Shown one piece after another: positions 25,916 to 35,456 of a stretch of 64,000 bases of DNA (the first letter of the stretch is position 1; each line of letters begins with the position of its first letter). The stretch is from an uncultured Candidatus Binatia bacterium (lineage in GTDB: Bacteria; Desulfobacterota; Binatia; UBA9968; JAJDTQ01). A program made the translations under genes and the position numbers. The notes under the pieces are model-generated. The model was not told the DNA's origin. It saw nothing but the letters and a program-made list of their open reading frames with translations, and made no database searches. Location: positions 1,178,001 to 1,242,000 of the forward strand of contig OY282432.1 in the NCBI GenBank assembly GCA_958295985.1, in the 5' to 3' direction.

Positions 25916-28000
25916 ATGAATGAGTCACAAAGTCGCGATCTGGTCGGTATCGACGTCGGCGGCACCTTCGTCGATTTCGCGCTCTGCGACCGCGGCGGCG
26001 AGATGGCCGTCTACAAGGTTCCGGTCGAACCCGCTGATCTGGTCGGATCCATCATGCGCGGCATCGCGGACCTGGCGGAGCAGCGCGGCAACGACGTTGA
26101 GACTTTCCTCGGGCGCATAGACCTTGTCGTCCACGGCACCACCGTGGCCACCAACGCGGTGCTGACCGGAACCGGGAGCCGCACGGGCCTGCTAACCACC
26201 AAGGGCACCCGGGACGCCCTGGAGATGCGCAGAGGCGTCAAGGAGGAGCCCCTCGACAACAAGTACGAAGCCCCGCCGCCGCTGGTGCCGCGCTATTTGA
26301 GGCTCCCTGTGGACGGGCGCGTGGACTGGAGCGGCAACATCCTGGAGGAGTTGGATGCCGGCTCGCTGGAAGCGGCCGTCCAGACCCTGAAAGCGCACGA
26401 GGTCGAGGCCGTGGCCGTTTGCCTCATGCACGCCTACGCCAACGAGGCGCACGAACGGCAGGTTGCGGCGCGGTTGCGCGAGGCGCTGCCGGACGTGTAC
26501 CTCACCGTCTCCTCGGAGCTGCTGCCTCAGTTGGGTTACTACAACCGCGTGAGCACCGCGGTCCTGAACAGCTACGTAGGTCCGCTGTTGAGGTCGTACC
26601 TGCTGTCACTGGCGGTGCGCCTTGCGGACGCGGGATTCGCCGGACAACTGCTCGTCATGAACTCGGCGGCCGGGCTGATGGCGCCGGAGGAGATCATCCC
26701 GCGGGCCGCGGCGGCACTTCTGTCCGGTCCGGCGGCCGCGCCCGTGGCCGCGCGGGTCTACGCCGGCGGCGCCGGCGCAACCCACTGCGCGGTCATCGAC
26801 ATGGGCGGCACCAGTCTGGATATCTCCCTGGCGTCGGACGCCGAGCCCCTGGAGGTGACCGAAGGCCGCGTCGGCCGGTACGCCACGGCGCTGCCGATGA
26901 TCGACATCCGCACCCTCGGCGCCGGCGGCGGCAGCATCGCCCGGATCGATGCGGGCGGGGGCCTCCAGGTGGGTCCCCAGAGCGCGGGGGCCGCGCCCGG
27001 ACCGGCGTGCTACGGCGTCGGCGGCGGCCTGCCCACGTGCACGGACGTGGACCTGCTACTGGGTTACCTCGATCCCGACTACTTTCTCGGTGGACGCATG
27101 GAACTCCTGCGGGAGCCTGCCGAGCGGGCGGTTCGGGAACACCTGGCCGGGCCACTGTCCGTTTCCGTGGAGGAGGCGGCGGTGGCCGCCTTCGAGGTCA
27201 TCAACGCCGGCATGGCGGCCGGGGTCCGCGACATGATCGTGGACCACGGCCTCGATCCCGAAGCCATGCCGATGGTGGTGGGTGGGGGCGCCGGGCCGGT
27301 GCATGGGGCCGCGGTGGCCATGGAGTTGGGCATACGGCAAGTGATCGTGCCGCGCCAGTCCGGGGTGTTCTGCGCGGTGGGCATGCTGTTCGCCGACCTC
27401 AAGCACGACCTGGTGCGGAGCTACTGCGCCTCCGGCGGGCAACTGGACCCGGAACGCTGGCGGGCCCTGTTCGCCGCCATGGCCGAACAGGGCCGTCGTA
27501 CGCTGGTGTCGGAAGGTGCGCATCCGGAAGAGGTGGAGGTGCGCTACTCCGCGGACCTCCGCTACCTGCGCCAGATCCACGAGCTCAACCTGCCCGTGGA
27601 CGAAAGCTTGGCCGAGTGTTTGCGGATCGACGACCTGCACGCCCGCTTCGACGCCCTCCACGAGGGGCGCTTCGGTCACCGTCTCCCCGAAGAACCGCTG
27701 GAGCTGGTCAACCTGCGCGCCCGTTGTATGGCCCGCCGGCCCCGGCCCGAGCTTCCGCGCGCCCGGATGACCGGAGCGGCAACGCCGGAGCCCGACCGGG
27801 TACGGCGGGCCTACAGCCCGGGGGAAACGTGTTTCCGGGAGTTCGCGGTGTACCGCGGGGACGCCATGGACCGCGGCTGCCGCTTGCAGGGACCGGCCAT
27901 CGTCGAGCTGCGGGAGACCACGCTCGTAGTCCCCTCGGTGTTCGCCGTATGTCAGGACGAAGCCGGGAGCTTCATCCTGACCTGGCGGGACGGCGCGTAG
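25916..28000 (+). CDS. Hydantoinase/oxoprolinase family protein, subunit A
   Basis: 694 aa; DLVGIDVGGTFVDFALCD, VVHGTTVATNAVLTGTGSRTGLLTTKGTRD, VIDMGGTSLDISL, GGGAGPVHGAAVAMELG. Confidence 0.92.
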   Translation: MNESQSRDLVGIDVGGTFVDFALCDRGGEMAVYKVPVEPADLVGSIMRGIADLAEQRGNDVETFLGRIDLVVHGTTVATNAVLTGTGSRTGLLTTKGTRDALEMRRGVKEEPLDNKYEAPPPLVPRYLRLPVDGRVDWSGNILEELDAGSLEAAVQTLKAHEVEAVAVCLMHAYANEAHERQVAARLREALPDVYLTVSSELLPQLGYYNRVSTAVLNSYVGPLLRSYLLSLAVRLADAGFAGQLLVMNSAAGLMAPEEIIPRAAAALLSGPAAAPVAARVYAGGAGATHCAVIDMGGTSLDISLASDAEPLEVTEGRVGRYATALPMIDIRTLGAGGGSIARIDAGGGLQVGPQSAGAAPGPACYGVGGGLPTCTDVDLLLGYLDPDYFLGGRMELLREPAERAVREHLAGPLSVSVEEAAVAAFEVINAGMAAGVRDMIVDHGLDPEAMPMVVGGGAGPVHGAAVAMELGIRQVIVPRQSGVFCAVGMLFADLKHDLVRSYCASGGQLDPERWRALFAAMAEQGRRTLVSEGAHPEEVEVRYSADLRYLRQIHELNLPVDESLAECLRIDDLHARFDALHEGRFGHRLPEEPLELVNLRARCMARRPRPELPRARMTGAATPEPDRVRRAYSPGETCFREFAVYRGDAMDRGCRLQGPAIVELRETTLVVPSVFAVCQDEAGSFILTWRDGA

Positions 28001-28070
28001 CGGGTGTCGGGTGACACCTTCGCCCAATTCCAGGACGGTTGCCTTGATCCCTTATCCGTGAAATCTGGTC

Positions 28071-28112
28071 CAGGAGACTCCGCGTCATTTCCGCTTCCGC
28101 GGGAATGACGGA
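28071..28112. repeat. Imperfect palindromic dispersed repeat (CGTCATTTCCGC-ttc-CGCGGGAATGACG)
   Basis: Near-perfect inverted repeat between hyuA and hyuB. Confidence 0.6.
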
Positions 28113-28131
28113 TTCGGAGGGAGAGTTCCCC

Positions 28132-29877
28132 ATGCCCCTGAATCTGACGCAATCCGCCCGGACGGTGGTGTTCCAGCGGCGGGTCAAGTCCCTCACCCAC
28201 GAGATGGCCCGGGCGCTGTACCGCAGCAGCCGCTCGCCGCTCATCAACAACGGCGACTTCGCGCTGGGGTTCCTGGATGCCCGGGGCCGGATGCTGGAGC
28301 AGGACGAGCACCTGCCGCTGATGGCCTTTTCCCTGTACCCGGGCTGCGGCTATCTGATGGATTTCTTCGACGGCGACGTTCACGACGGGGACATCTTCAT
28401 CCACAACGACGTCTGGTGCGCCAACCTGCAGCACGCGGACGTGGGATTCTACAAGCCGGTCTTCGCGAACGGCGAGTTGGCCGCGTGGACCGCCTGCCGG
28501 GGACACTGGGCGGACATCGGCGGCGCGGTCAAGGGCACCTGCAATCCCGAGGCGGTGGAGGTCCACCAGGAGGCCCTGCGCATCCCGCCGGTCAAGCTAT
28601 GGGAAAAAGGCCGGCTCCGGCGCGACGTGTGGGAGCTGATCTTCGCCAACGTGCGGTTGCGGGAGATCGTCGAGGCGGACGCCCAGGCGCAACTGGGAAG
28701 CTGCACCCTTGGGGAACGGCGCCTGCTGCGGTTGATGGAAGCGGAGGGCGCGGCCGCCTTTCGCGCCAACGTCGAGCGCCTCTACGACATGACCGAGCGG
28801 CGGGTACGGGCCGAGGTCGCGGCCTTGCCCGACGGCGAATACTTCGGCGAGAGCACCATCTACCAGGACGAGCCGGGCCATCCTTCGACTTCCCGAATCG
28901 CCGTGCGGGTGGCGATCCGGGGGGACAGCATCGCCTTCGACTATTCGGGCACGGACCCGCAGACTCCGACCTTTACCAACGCCTCCCTGACCTCCACCAC
29001 CGCGGCGACCCTGACCACGCTGCTCTACCTGTTGAGCCCGGAGGTGCTTCACAACCACGGGCTCGTGCGCGCGGTGGACATCCAGGCCCCCGAGGGATCG
29101 ATCCTGAACGCGCGCTATCCCGCGGCCACGTTCATGGGCAACAAGCTGTGCCAGCATACCGGCGAGGCCATCATGCTGGCGTTGCGCGAAGCGCTTCCCG
29201 AGCGGGTTACCGCCCCCTGGGGCCGGCGCCTGTCCTACCGCATGACCGGCAAGGACCCGCGCAACGGGCGGGGGTTCCACGACATCTTCTTCCTGACCTA
29301 CGAGGGCGGCGGCGCGACGCACGGGGTCGACGGGTACAACCAGCCCGGGCTCTTGGGCGGCGGCAACGTGCTGGCGCAGGACTACGAGACCTTCGAGGTG
29401 CAGAATCCGGTCCACCTCGTCGAGCATGAGTACGTGACGGACTCGGCCGGTCCGGGCCGGTGGCGCGGGGGCCTGGGAACCCGGACACGGGTGCGCTACT
29501 ACGGCCGGGAGACCAACGGCTCCACCCACGGCGACGGCACCCTGGAACCGTCCCCGGGGGTGCTGGGAGGCGGCGCCGGAACGCTCAACCGGGTGGAGTT
29601 CCTGTTTCCCGAGGGCGGGCGCCGGAAGGCTCACGCCATGGAGATCATCCCGGACATCCCGCCGGGCACGGTCTCGGTTCATGACGGCGGCGGAGGCGGC
29701 GGCTATGGACGGCCCGCGGAGCGCGACCTCCAACGGGTGGACGACGACCTGCGCAACGGGTTCATCTCCGGGCAGGCCGCCACCGAGGTCTACGGCGCGG
29801 TGCTGACCCCGGACGGCGCCGCAGTGGACTTCGAGGCATCGCGGAGGCGGCGGGAGGAAGCGCGGGAGCGAGTCTGA
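28132..29877 (+). CDS. Hydantoinase B/oxoprolinase family protein, subunit B
   Basis: 581 aa; LYRSSRSPLINNGDFALGFLDARGRMLEQDEHLPLMAFSL, GDIFIHNDVWCANLQHADVGFYKPVF, C-terminal GGGGGGYGRPAERDLQRV. Confidence 0.92.
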   Translation: MPLNLTQSARTVVFQRRVKSLTHEMARALYRSSRSPLINNGDFALGFLDARGRMLEQDEHLPLMAFSLYPGCGYLMDFFDGDVHDGDIFIHNDVWCANLQHADVGFYKPVFANGELAAWTACRGHWADIGGAVKGTCNPEAVEVHQEALRIPPVKLWEKGRLRRDVWELIFANVRLREIVEADAQAQLGSCTLGERRLLRLMEAEGAAAFRANVERLYDMTERRVRAEVAALPDGEYFGESTIYQDEPGHPSTSRIAVRVAIRGDSIAFDYSGTDPQTPTFTNASLTSTTAATLTTLLYLLSPEVLHNHGLVRAVDIQAPEGSILNARYPAATFMGNKLCQHTGEAIMLALREALPERVTAPWGRRLSYRMTGKDPRNGRGFHDIFFLTYEGGGATHGVDGYNQPGLLGGGNVLAQDYETFEVQNPVHLVEHEYVTDSAGPGRWRGGLGTRTRVRYYGRETNGSTHGDGTLEPSPGVLGGGAGTLNRVEFLFPEGGRRKAHAMEIIPDIPPGTVSVHDGGGGGGYGRPAERDLQRVDDDLRNGFISGQAATEVYGAVLTPDGAAVDFEASRRRREEARERV

Positions 29878-29895
29878 GGGACAGGACACCGGCCG

Positions 29896-30720
29896 CTATT
29901 CGTTCGTCTTGGTGAACGAGCTTACCCCGGGCCGGTATTCCTTGGCGAGGAACTTCTCGATACCGTCCCCGCCGCGGCCGGTCTCCCGGTGTCTCCAGCG
30001 GAGTTCGTTGCTCTTGCTCATGAGGAACCAGTAGGCTTGGTCGTAGGACATGTCCACCACCTGCTTGAACGCTTCCTTGGTGGCCCGCACTGCCGCTTCG
30101 TCCAGCGACGCCAGGTGCTCCGCCAGCGCCATGACCTTTTCCCGGAGCCGCGCCGCGGGCACCGATTCGTTGACCAGCCGCACGGCCGCGGCGCGGCGGC
30201 CGTCGAAGGTCTTGGCGGTCATGGCGAAGTAGAGGGCGTCGCGGTACGGCATCAGGGTGCTGACGACCTTGGACACCAGCCCGGCCGGCAGCGCGCCCCA
30301 GTTCACCTCGCTCAGACCGAACACCGCGTCGTCCGAGGCCAGGGCGAAATCGCAGGAAGCCACGATGGTGAAGGCGCCGCCGAAGCAGTGGCCGTTCACC
30401 ATGGCGATGGTGGGTTTGGGAAACATCCGCAACATGCGGTCGCACCACTCGTTGGCGATGCGCCGGTTGATGTGGCGCTCGGCGTCCGCGTCGTCGACGT
30501 CGTGGAAGTATTCCTTGAGGTCCATGCCCGAGCAGAAGGCCGGCGGTGCGCCGGTCACCACCAGCACCCGCGCTTCCCGGTCCCGCTCCACCTCGGTCAA
30601 GACGTCGATCATCTCCCGGTGCATCAACGGGTTCATGGCATTGCGCTTCTCGGGACGGTTCAGCACGACGGTGGTCACCGCGCCCTCCTTCTCGATGGCG
30701 ACGGTCCGGTAATTCGACAT
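29896..30720 (-). CDS. Enoyl-CoA hydratase/isomerase family, resembling p-hydroxycinnamoyl-CoA hydratase/lyase
   Basis: 274 aa; LNRPEKRNAMNPLMHREMIDVL, CSGMDLKEYFHDVD, KPTIAMVNGHCFGGAF, FGLSEVNWGALPAGLVSK, RLVNESVPAARLRE. Confidence 0.8.
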   Translation of the reverse strand: MSNYRTVAIEKEGAVTTVVLNRPEKRNAMNPLMHREMIDVLTEVERDREARVLVVTGAPPAFCSGMDLKEYFHDVDDADAERHINRRIANEWCDRMLRMFPKPTIAMVNGHCFGGAFTIVASCDFALASDDAVFGLSEVNWGALPAGLVSKVVSTLMPYRDALYFAMTAKTFDGRRAAAVRLVNESVPAARLREKVMALAEHLASLDEAAVRATKEAFKQVVDMSYDQAYWFLMSKSNELRWRHRETGRGGDGIEKFLAKEYRPGVSSFTKTNE

Positions 30721-30818
30721 GGCAACTCCTTTTTGGGATCTGGTTTCCGTTCTACATCCTTGAAGGCCCCGTCCGTACCGTGATAGATTTTTTCATCCTG
30801 TCGTTGAAGGGCTCTGAG

Positions 30819-32168
30819 ATGCATGAATCGAACCGCCTGAAACAGGTCCTCTACGGGGTCCTGGCCGCGTTGGTCCTGACCGGCTGTACCTCGCCCACGG
30901 GCCAACGCCCGAAGTTACCCAAACTGGGGGAGCTCACCGCTGCCGTCACGGAGCTGTTCGAGCCGGATCCCTTGTCCGAATCCAGTCCCACGGCCGCGGC
31001 GCTGTACAAGGACGGTCTCGACTACTTCGAGAGGGGGCGCTATGCGCGGTCCATCTCGTTCTTCCAGAAGCTTCGGGACGAGTATCCCTTCAGCGAGGAA
31101 GCCGAAGCCGCCGAACTGAAGATCGCCGAGGCTTACCACCTCAACGAGGAATACATCCAGGCGGACGAGACCTACAAGAACTACCTCACCTTCCAGCCTA
31201 CGGGCCGGCACATACATCATGTCAAGTATCAACTCGGACGGGTCAACCTGGCCCAGTTCACGGGCATCGACCGGGATCTGGAGAAGGTCAAGGAGGCAAG
31301 GGGATACTTCCAGTCCGTGGTCAAGGATCATCCCGAATCCGAGCACGTTCCGGATGCCCGCAAGAAACTGGCGGAAACCCGGGTCCACCTGGCGGAGCGT
31401 GAGCTCTACGTCGGCAACCACTACTTGAAGGAGGAGCGGTATGCGGCGGCGCGCGAGCGTTTGGAGAACGTGCTGCGCGACTATGCCGGCACGCCGACGG
31501 CGTCCAGGGCGCGGGCCGCGCTGACCCGCATGGCGGCGTTGGAACAGGCTGCTCCGGAGGGCCGGTCGGTCCCGGACCGGCAAGCCGTCGTCACGGCCCC
31601 GGAGAGCGGTACGCGGGAACCCCCGCGGTTCATCGTCAAGGAAGGCTACGAATACGAGGATGCGTCGCAAAAGAGCTGGTACAGCGTCTTGAACCCGTTC
31701 TCCTGGGGCGGCCGCGGGGAGGAAGAGCCCGAGGATCGAGCGGCGGAACCGACACAGGCGAAACCGCCGCCAACGGGGTCCGCCCCTCCAACGGCCTCCG
31801 CCAAGGCGGTGATGGAAAGCGTTGACGAGACTTTGGGGACACGGGAACCTTCGAAGGGCGACGCCCCCAAACCTCCGGTGAGCGGCCTTCCGCCGGAAGA
31901 GGAGGAATCGGGTCCGACCCCCGATGATCCGGCCGCGGTCCTGGGCGATATCGATGCCCGGCTCGGCCGTGAGACACCGCCGGGCGGCGCACCCCGGGCG
32001 CCGGCAGCCGATCCCGCGCTCTTCACGGTCCGAAAGCCCGAGCCCGCGGCCCGGGAGCGTGAGACCGACCAAACCCGTTCCGGCCTGTTGGAGGGAATCG
32101 ACCGGCAGCTCAGACGAGAAGGGATCGACAGCCCCCGGGAGCTTCCGAAACCGCCGCGGACCCCATAA
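30819..32168 (+). CDS. bamD: BamD/YfiO-family outer membrane assembly lipoprotein with long C-terminal extension
   Basis: 449 aa; lipobox LVLTGC; TPR-type ALYKDGLDYFERGRYARSISFFQKLRDEYPFSEEAEAAELKIAEAYHLNEEYIQADETYKNYL; Pro/Glu-rich tail. Confidence 0.8.
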   Translation: MHESNRLKQVLYGVLAALVLTGCTSPTGQRPKLPKLGELTAAVTELFEPDPLSESSPTAAALYKDGLDYFERGRYARSISFFQKLRDEYPFSEEAEAAELKIAEAYHLNEEYIQADETYKNYLTFQPTGRHIHHVKYQLGRVNLAQFTGIDRDLEKVKEARGYFQSVVKDHPESEHVPDARKKLAETRVHLAERELYVGNHYLKEERYAAARERLENVLRDYAGTPTASRARAALTRMAALEQAAPEGRSVPDRQAVVTAPESGTREPPRFIVKEGYEYEDASQKSWYSVLNPFSWGGRGEEEPEDRAAEPTQAKPPPTGSAPPTASAKAVMESVDETLGTREPSKGDAPKPPVSGLPPEEEESGPTPDDPAAVLGDIDARLGRETPPGGAPRAPAADPALFTVRKPEPAARERETDQTRSGLLEGIDRQLRREGIDSPRELPKPPRTP

Positions 32169-32202
32169 GTCCGCGGAAGACGGCGGTCGTAGCGCCGGCG
32201 GG

Positions 32203-33492
32203 TTACGGGCTGAATTCCGAACCCCTGCCCATGGCCCGGGCGAGGCGTGCCTCGGCCACCTTGTGATCATAGATGGACCGTATGTGGTCCGTCTGAGCCC
32301 TGGTGTTGATGACCTGGGCTTCGGTAATCTCGATGATCGAGCCGACCCCTACCTGATAACGGCCGTTGGCCAGATCGAGGTTTTCCTTGGCCGACTTCTT
32401 TTGCGCTTCGTTGGCCCGGATCCGCTCGCCCGCCTCCAGGAGATTCAGATAGCTCTCCTCCACAGCCAGGGCGATGCTTTGTTGTCGCTCTTCGAGTTGC
32501 GCCTTGATCACTGCGTAATCGCGGACGTTTTTCTCGATGTCGGGCTTGAGGGTGAAGCCGGTGAACAGAGGAACGTCCAGGATCAACATCGAGCTGACGA
32601 TATCCTGGTCGTCGTGCCACCGCCGGCCGTATTGTCCGTCGAAGCGGAGCCTCGGCATGCGGCCGCGTTTGACCACTTCGATGGCTTCCTGCTGGGCCTT
32701 GAGGCGGGACCGGAACTCCTTGATCTCGTTGCGTGACTCGAACGCGGCCTTCACCGCGTCATCCAGTGACAGGGTGGTCGCCCGGACATTGACGTCGGTC
32801 GCCACCGGGTGCTCCGGGAAGCGGGTCACGCCCATGGCGTTCCGGAGCCGCGCCCACGCGATCCTGACGCCGTTCTGGGCCGCGATGAGCCCGGCCTTGG
32901 CGGCGAAGAGGCTTGCCTCCGCGCGGGCGACGTCGATCTTGGGCCGCGTGCCCACGTCGAAAAACCCCTGGGCCTGGCGCACCAGAGTCTCCCGGTCCTT
33001 GACCGTATCCTGCTCCACCCGCACCAGCGCCTCGGCCCGGAGGTAATCGAAGAAAGCCCGCCGCACCGCCAACACCACGTCCTCCACCGAGGTCCGCTCG
33101 GAGAAACGCCGTGCTTCCAGCGTGTCCTGCTCCCGCCGGATAGCGCCTTCACGGCGGCCGAAATCGCTCACGAGCCAGTTCACCTGGCCGCTCGTACTGA
33201 AGAGGTCCTCGTCCGCGTTCGGGTTCGCGTTGGCGGGCCTGTTCTCGTACGAACCTCGGACCCCGACTGTGGGGTAGTAGCCGGCTCTGGCTCTGGCCAG
33301 TACTGCCTCCTGCACCTTGACCCGTTCATTGGCGGCACGGATTCCCGGATGGTTCTCCAGGGCCATGCGTTCGGCCTGTTGCAGCGTCAGGACCTTCGGC
33401 TCCGACTGTTGGCCCTCCGCGGCATGGAACATCCACAACAGCACGAATGCCCCGATCCCCAGCACTGCGGTGCAGTTTTTGCGGCATCGCAT
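32203..33492 (-). CDS. TolC-family outer membrane efflux protein
   Basis: 429 aa; signal peptide, LTLQQAERMALENHPGIRAANERVKVQEAVLARARAGYYPTVGVRGSYE, C-terminal GRYQVGVGSIIEITEAQVINTRAQTD. Confidence 0.88.
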   Translation of the reverse strand: MRCRKNCTAVLGIGAFVLLWMFHAAEGQQSEPKVLTLQQAERMALENHPGIRAANERVKVQEAVLARARAGYYPTVGVRGSYENRPANANPNADEDLFSTSGQVNWLVSDFGRREGAIRREQDTLEARRFSERTSVEDVVLAVRRAFFDYLRAEALVRVEQDTVKDRETLVRQAQGFFDVGTRPKIDVARAEASLFAAKAGLIAAQNGVRIAWARLRNAMGVTRFPEHPVATDVNVRATTLSLDDAVKAAFESRNEIKEFRSRLKAQQEAIEVVKRGRMPRLRFDGQYGRRWHDDQDIVSSMLILDVPLFTGFTLKPDIEKNVRDYAVIKAQLEERQQSIALAVEESYLNLLEAGERIRANEAQKKSAKENLDLANGRYQVGVGSIIEITEAQVINTRAQTDHIRSIYDHKVAEARLARAMGRGSEFSP

Positions 33493-33767
33493 AACGACCT
33501 CCTCGTAGCGCGTCTCCTCGCGCATATGCTCCAACCCTCACTTTGCAATGAACTTCTATATCAGCCCCGCCCCGGTCAACAAGGGAAAAACGCAACGACG
33601 GCAGACCTGCGTCCGCGCACTTGAAAACATCGGGCAAGAGAAAATACCTCGCAAGAGATCGTAGCAAAAGATATGCCACCGCCCGCGACGGACTTCTCGC
33701 GAGCGGTCACGTTACACCTTCGCGCCATGTCTGATAGATTCAACCGGCAAGGGGGATCGGAGTCCCG

Positions 33768-34544
33768 TTGGATTCACTGACGGACAAGGTCGCGCTGGTC
33801 ACCGGCGCGGGAAGCGGCATCGGCCGGGCCGTGGCCCTGGCGCTGGCCCGGGAGGGATGCCGCCTGGTTCTGGCCGGGCGAAGGGGGGAGCCCCTTGCGC
33901 GCGCGGCGGAGGAGGTGCGCGGTCACGGACGTGAAGCCTTCCCCGTGGTCTGCGACGTCGGTTCCCGTGCGGCCGTGGACGGGCTGGGGCAGAGCGCCGG
34001 CCGGGTGGGGGTGGTGCAGGTCCTCGTCAACGCCGCGGGCATCGCTCCCGCCGCCAGCTTTCTGGAGATGGAGGATGTGCTGCTGGAGGAGGTGCTGCGG
34101 GTCAACTTCATGGGCACTTACTATTGTTGCAAACGGTTTCTGGAACCCATGATCGACGCAGGTTGGGGCCGCGTCATCAATATGGCCTCCACCACGGCCA
34201 AGACCGCGTATCCTCACACCGCCGCCTACACGGCCTCCAAGCACGCCGTCCTGGGACTCACGAAGGTCATGGCCCTGGAAACCGCGCGCAAGGGAGTTAC
34301 CGTCAACGCCATCTGTCCCGGATACGTGGATACGCCGCTCACGCAGGAGAATGCGCGGCGCATGGCCGCGAGGGTCGGCAGCACCGCGCCGGCGGTGTTG
34401 GAGCGCTTTGCGCGCACCTCGGCGCAGCGGCGGCTGATGGCGCCGGATGAAGTCGCGGCCATGGCGGTGCTGCTGGCGGGCCCGGCGGGCGATTGCATCA
34501 CCGGCCAAGGCGTCAACGTTGACGGCGGCGGCGTCATGAGTTGA
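33768..34544 (+). CDS. Short-chain dehydrogenase/reductase
   Basis: VALVTGAGSGIGRAVA, VLVNAAGIAP, YTASKHAV, CPGYVDTPL, GQGVNVDGGGVMS. Confidence 0.92.
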   Translation: MDSLTDKVALVTGAGSGIGRAVALALAREGCRLVLAGRRGEPLARAAEEVRGHGREAFPVVCDVGSRAAVDGLGQSAGRVGVVQVLVNAAGIAPAASFLEMEDVLLEEVLRVNFMGTYYCCKRFLEPMIDAGWGRVINMASTTAKTAYPHTAAYTASKHAVLGLTKVMALETARKGVTVNAICPGYVDTPLTQENARRMAARVGSTAPAVLERFARTSAQRRLMAPDEVAAMAVLLAGPAGDCITGQGVNVDGGGVMS

Positions 34545-34636
34545 CAGGCGCGGGACATCGTTCCGGGCTGGCGAGGCGCACGTGCAGGGGCGGGTATCGA
34601 ACCCGCCCGCGCCATACGGCGCAACAGGACGGCAGC

Positions 34637-35431
34637 ATGGCATATGACAGTTTCGACTACGTTCTTGACGGCAGCATCGCCACCATCCGCCTCGACAATC
34701 CCAGGCAGCTCAACGCCCTGACGTTCCGTACCTACGAAGAGTTGGCGGAGTTGACCGGTGCCCTGGCGGCGGACGACCGGGTGCACGTCGTGGTCCTTAC
34801 CGGCGCGGGCAAGGGCTTTTGCTCCGGCGGCAGCGTCGACGACATCATCGGCGAGCTCCTGAAGATGGACGGGGCCGGGCTCTACCGTTTCACGCGGCTC
34901 ACCTGCGACGTCGTGCGCAACATGCGCCGGCTGGAGAAACCCGTTATCGCCGCGGTCAACGGCATGGCCGCGGGAGCGGGTGCGGCGCTCGCGCTGGCGA
35001 GCGATTTTCGGGTTCTGTCGGACCGGGCCAGAATGGCTTTCCTGTTCGTCAAGGTGGGCCTGGCGGGGTCGGACATGGGCGCCATCCATCTGCTGCCGCG
35101 TATCGTGGGTCAGGGGCGCGCCATGGAACTGCTTTCCCTGGGAGATCCCATCGACGCCGCGGAAGCCTACCGGATCGGGCTGGCGAACAAGGTGACGCCC
35201 CACGACGAACTGATGCCGGAGGCGCTCCGATTGGCCCGCCGGCTCCGGGACGGGCCGCGGTTCGCCATCGGGGTTACGAAAAAGCTCCTGGACCTGGAAG
35301 CCGGGATGGATCTCGACGCGGCCCTGGAGATGGAGGCCATGACGCAGGCCCATTGCATGCAGACCGCGGACTTTCGCGAAGGCTTCCGCGCGTTCATGGA
35401 GCGGGAGACACCCCGATTCAACCGGGGGTAG
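34637..35431 (+). CDS. Enoyl-CoA hydratase/isomerase family protein
   Basis: 264 aa; VVVLTGAGKGFCSGGSVDDI, KPVIAAVNGMAAGAGAALALASDFRV. Confidence 0.88.
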   Translation: MAYDSFDYVLDGSIATIRLDNPRQLNALTFRTYEELAELTGALAADDRVHVVVLTGAGKGFCSGGSVDDIIGELLKMDGAGLYRFTRLTCDVVRNMRRLEKPVIAAVNGMAAGAGAALALASDFRVLSDRARMAFLFVKVGLAGSDMGAIHLLPRIVGQGRAMELLSLGDPIDAAEAYRIGLANKVTPHDELMPEALRLARRLRDGPRFAIGVTKKLLDLEAGMDLDAALEMEAMTQAHCMQTADFREGFRAFMERETPRFNRG

Positions 35432-35456
35432 GCACGTCTTCGATGTTGGGGGCTCG

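Noticed and set aside
26419-28014. 531-aa plus-strand ORF overlapping hyuA in another frame
   Set aside because: Out-of-frame reading of hyuA; Arg/Gly-rich, no domain motifs.
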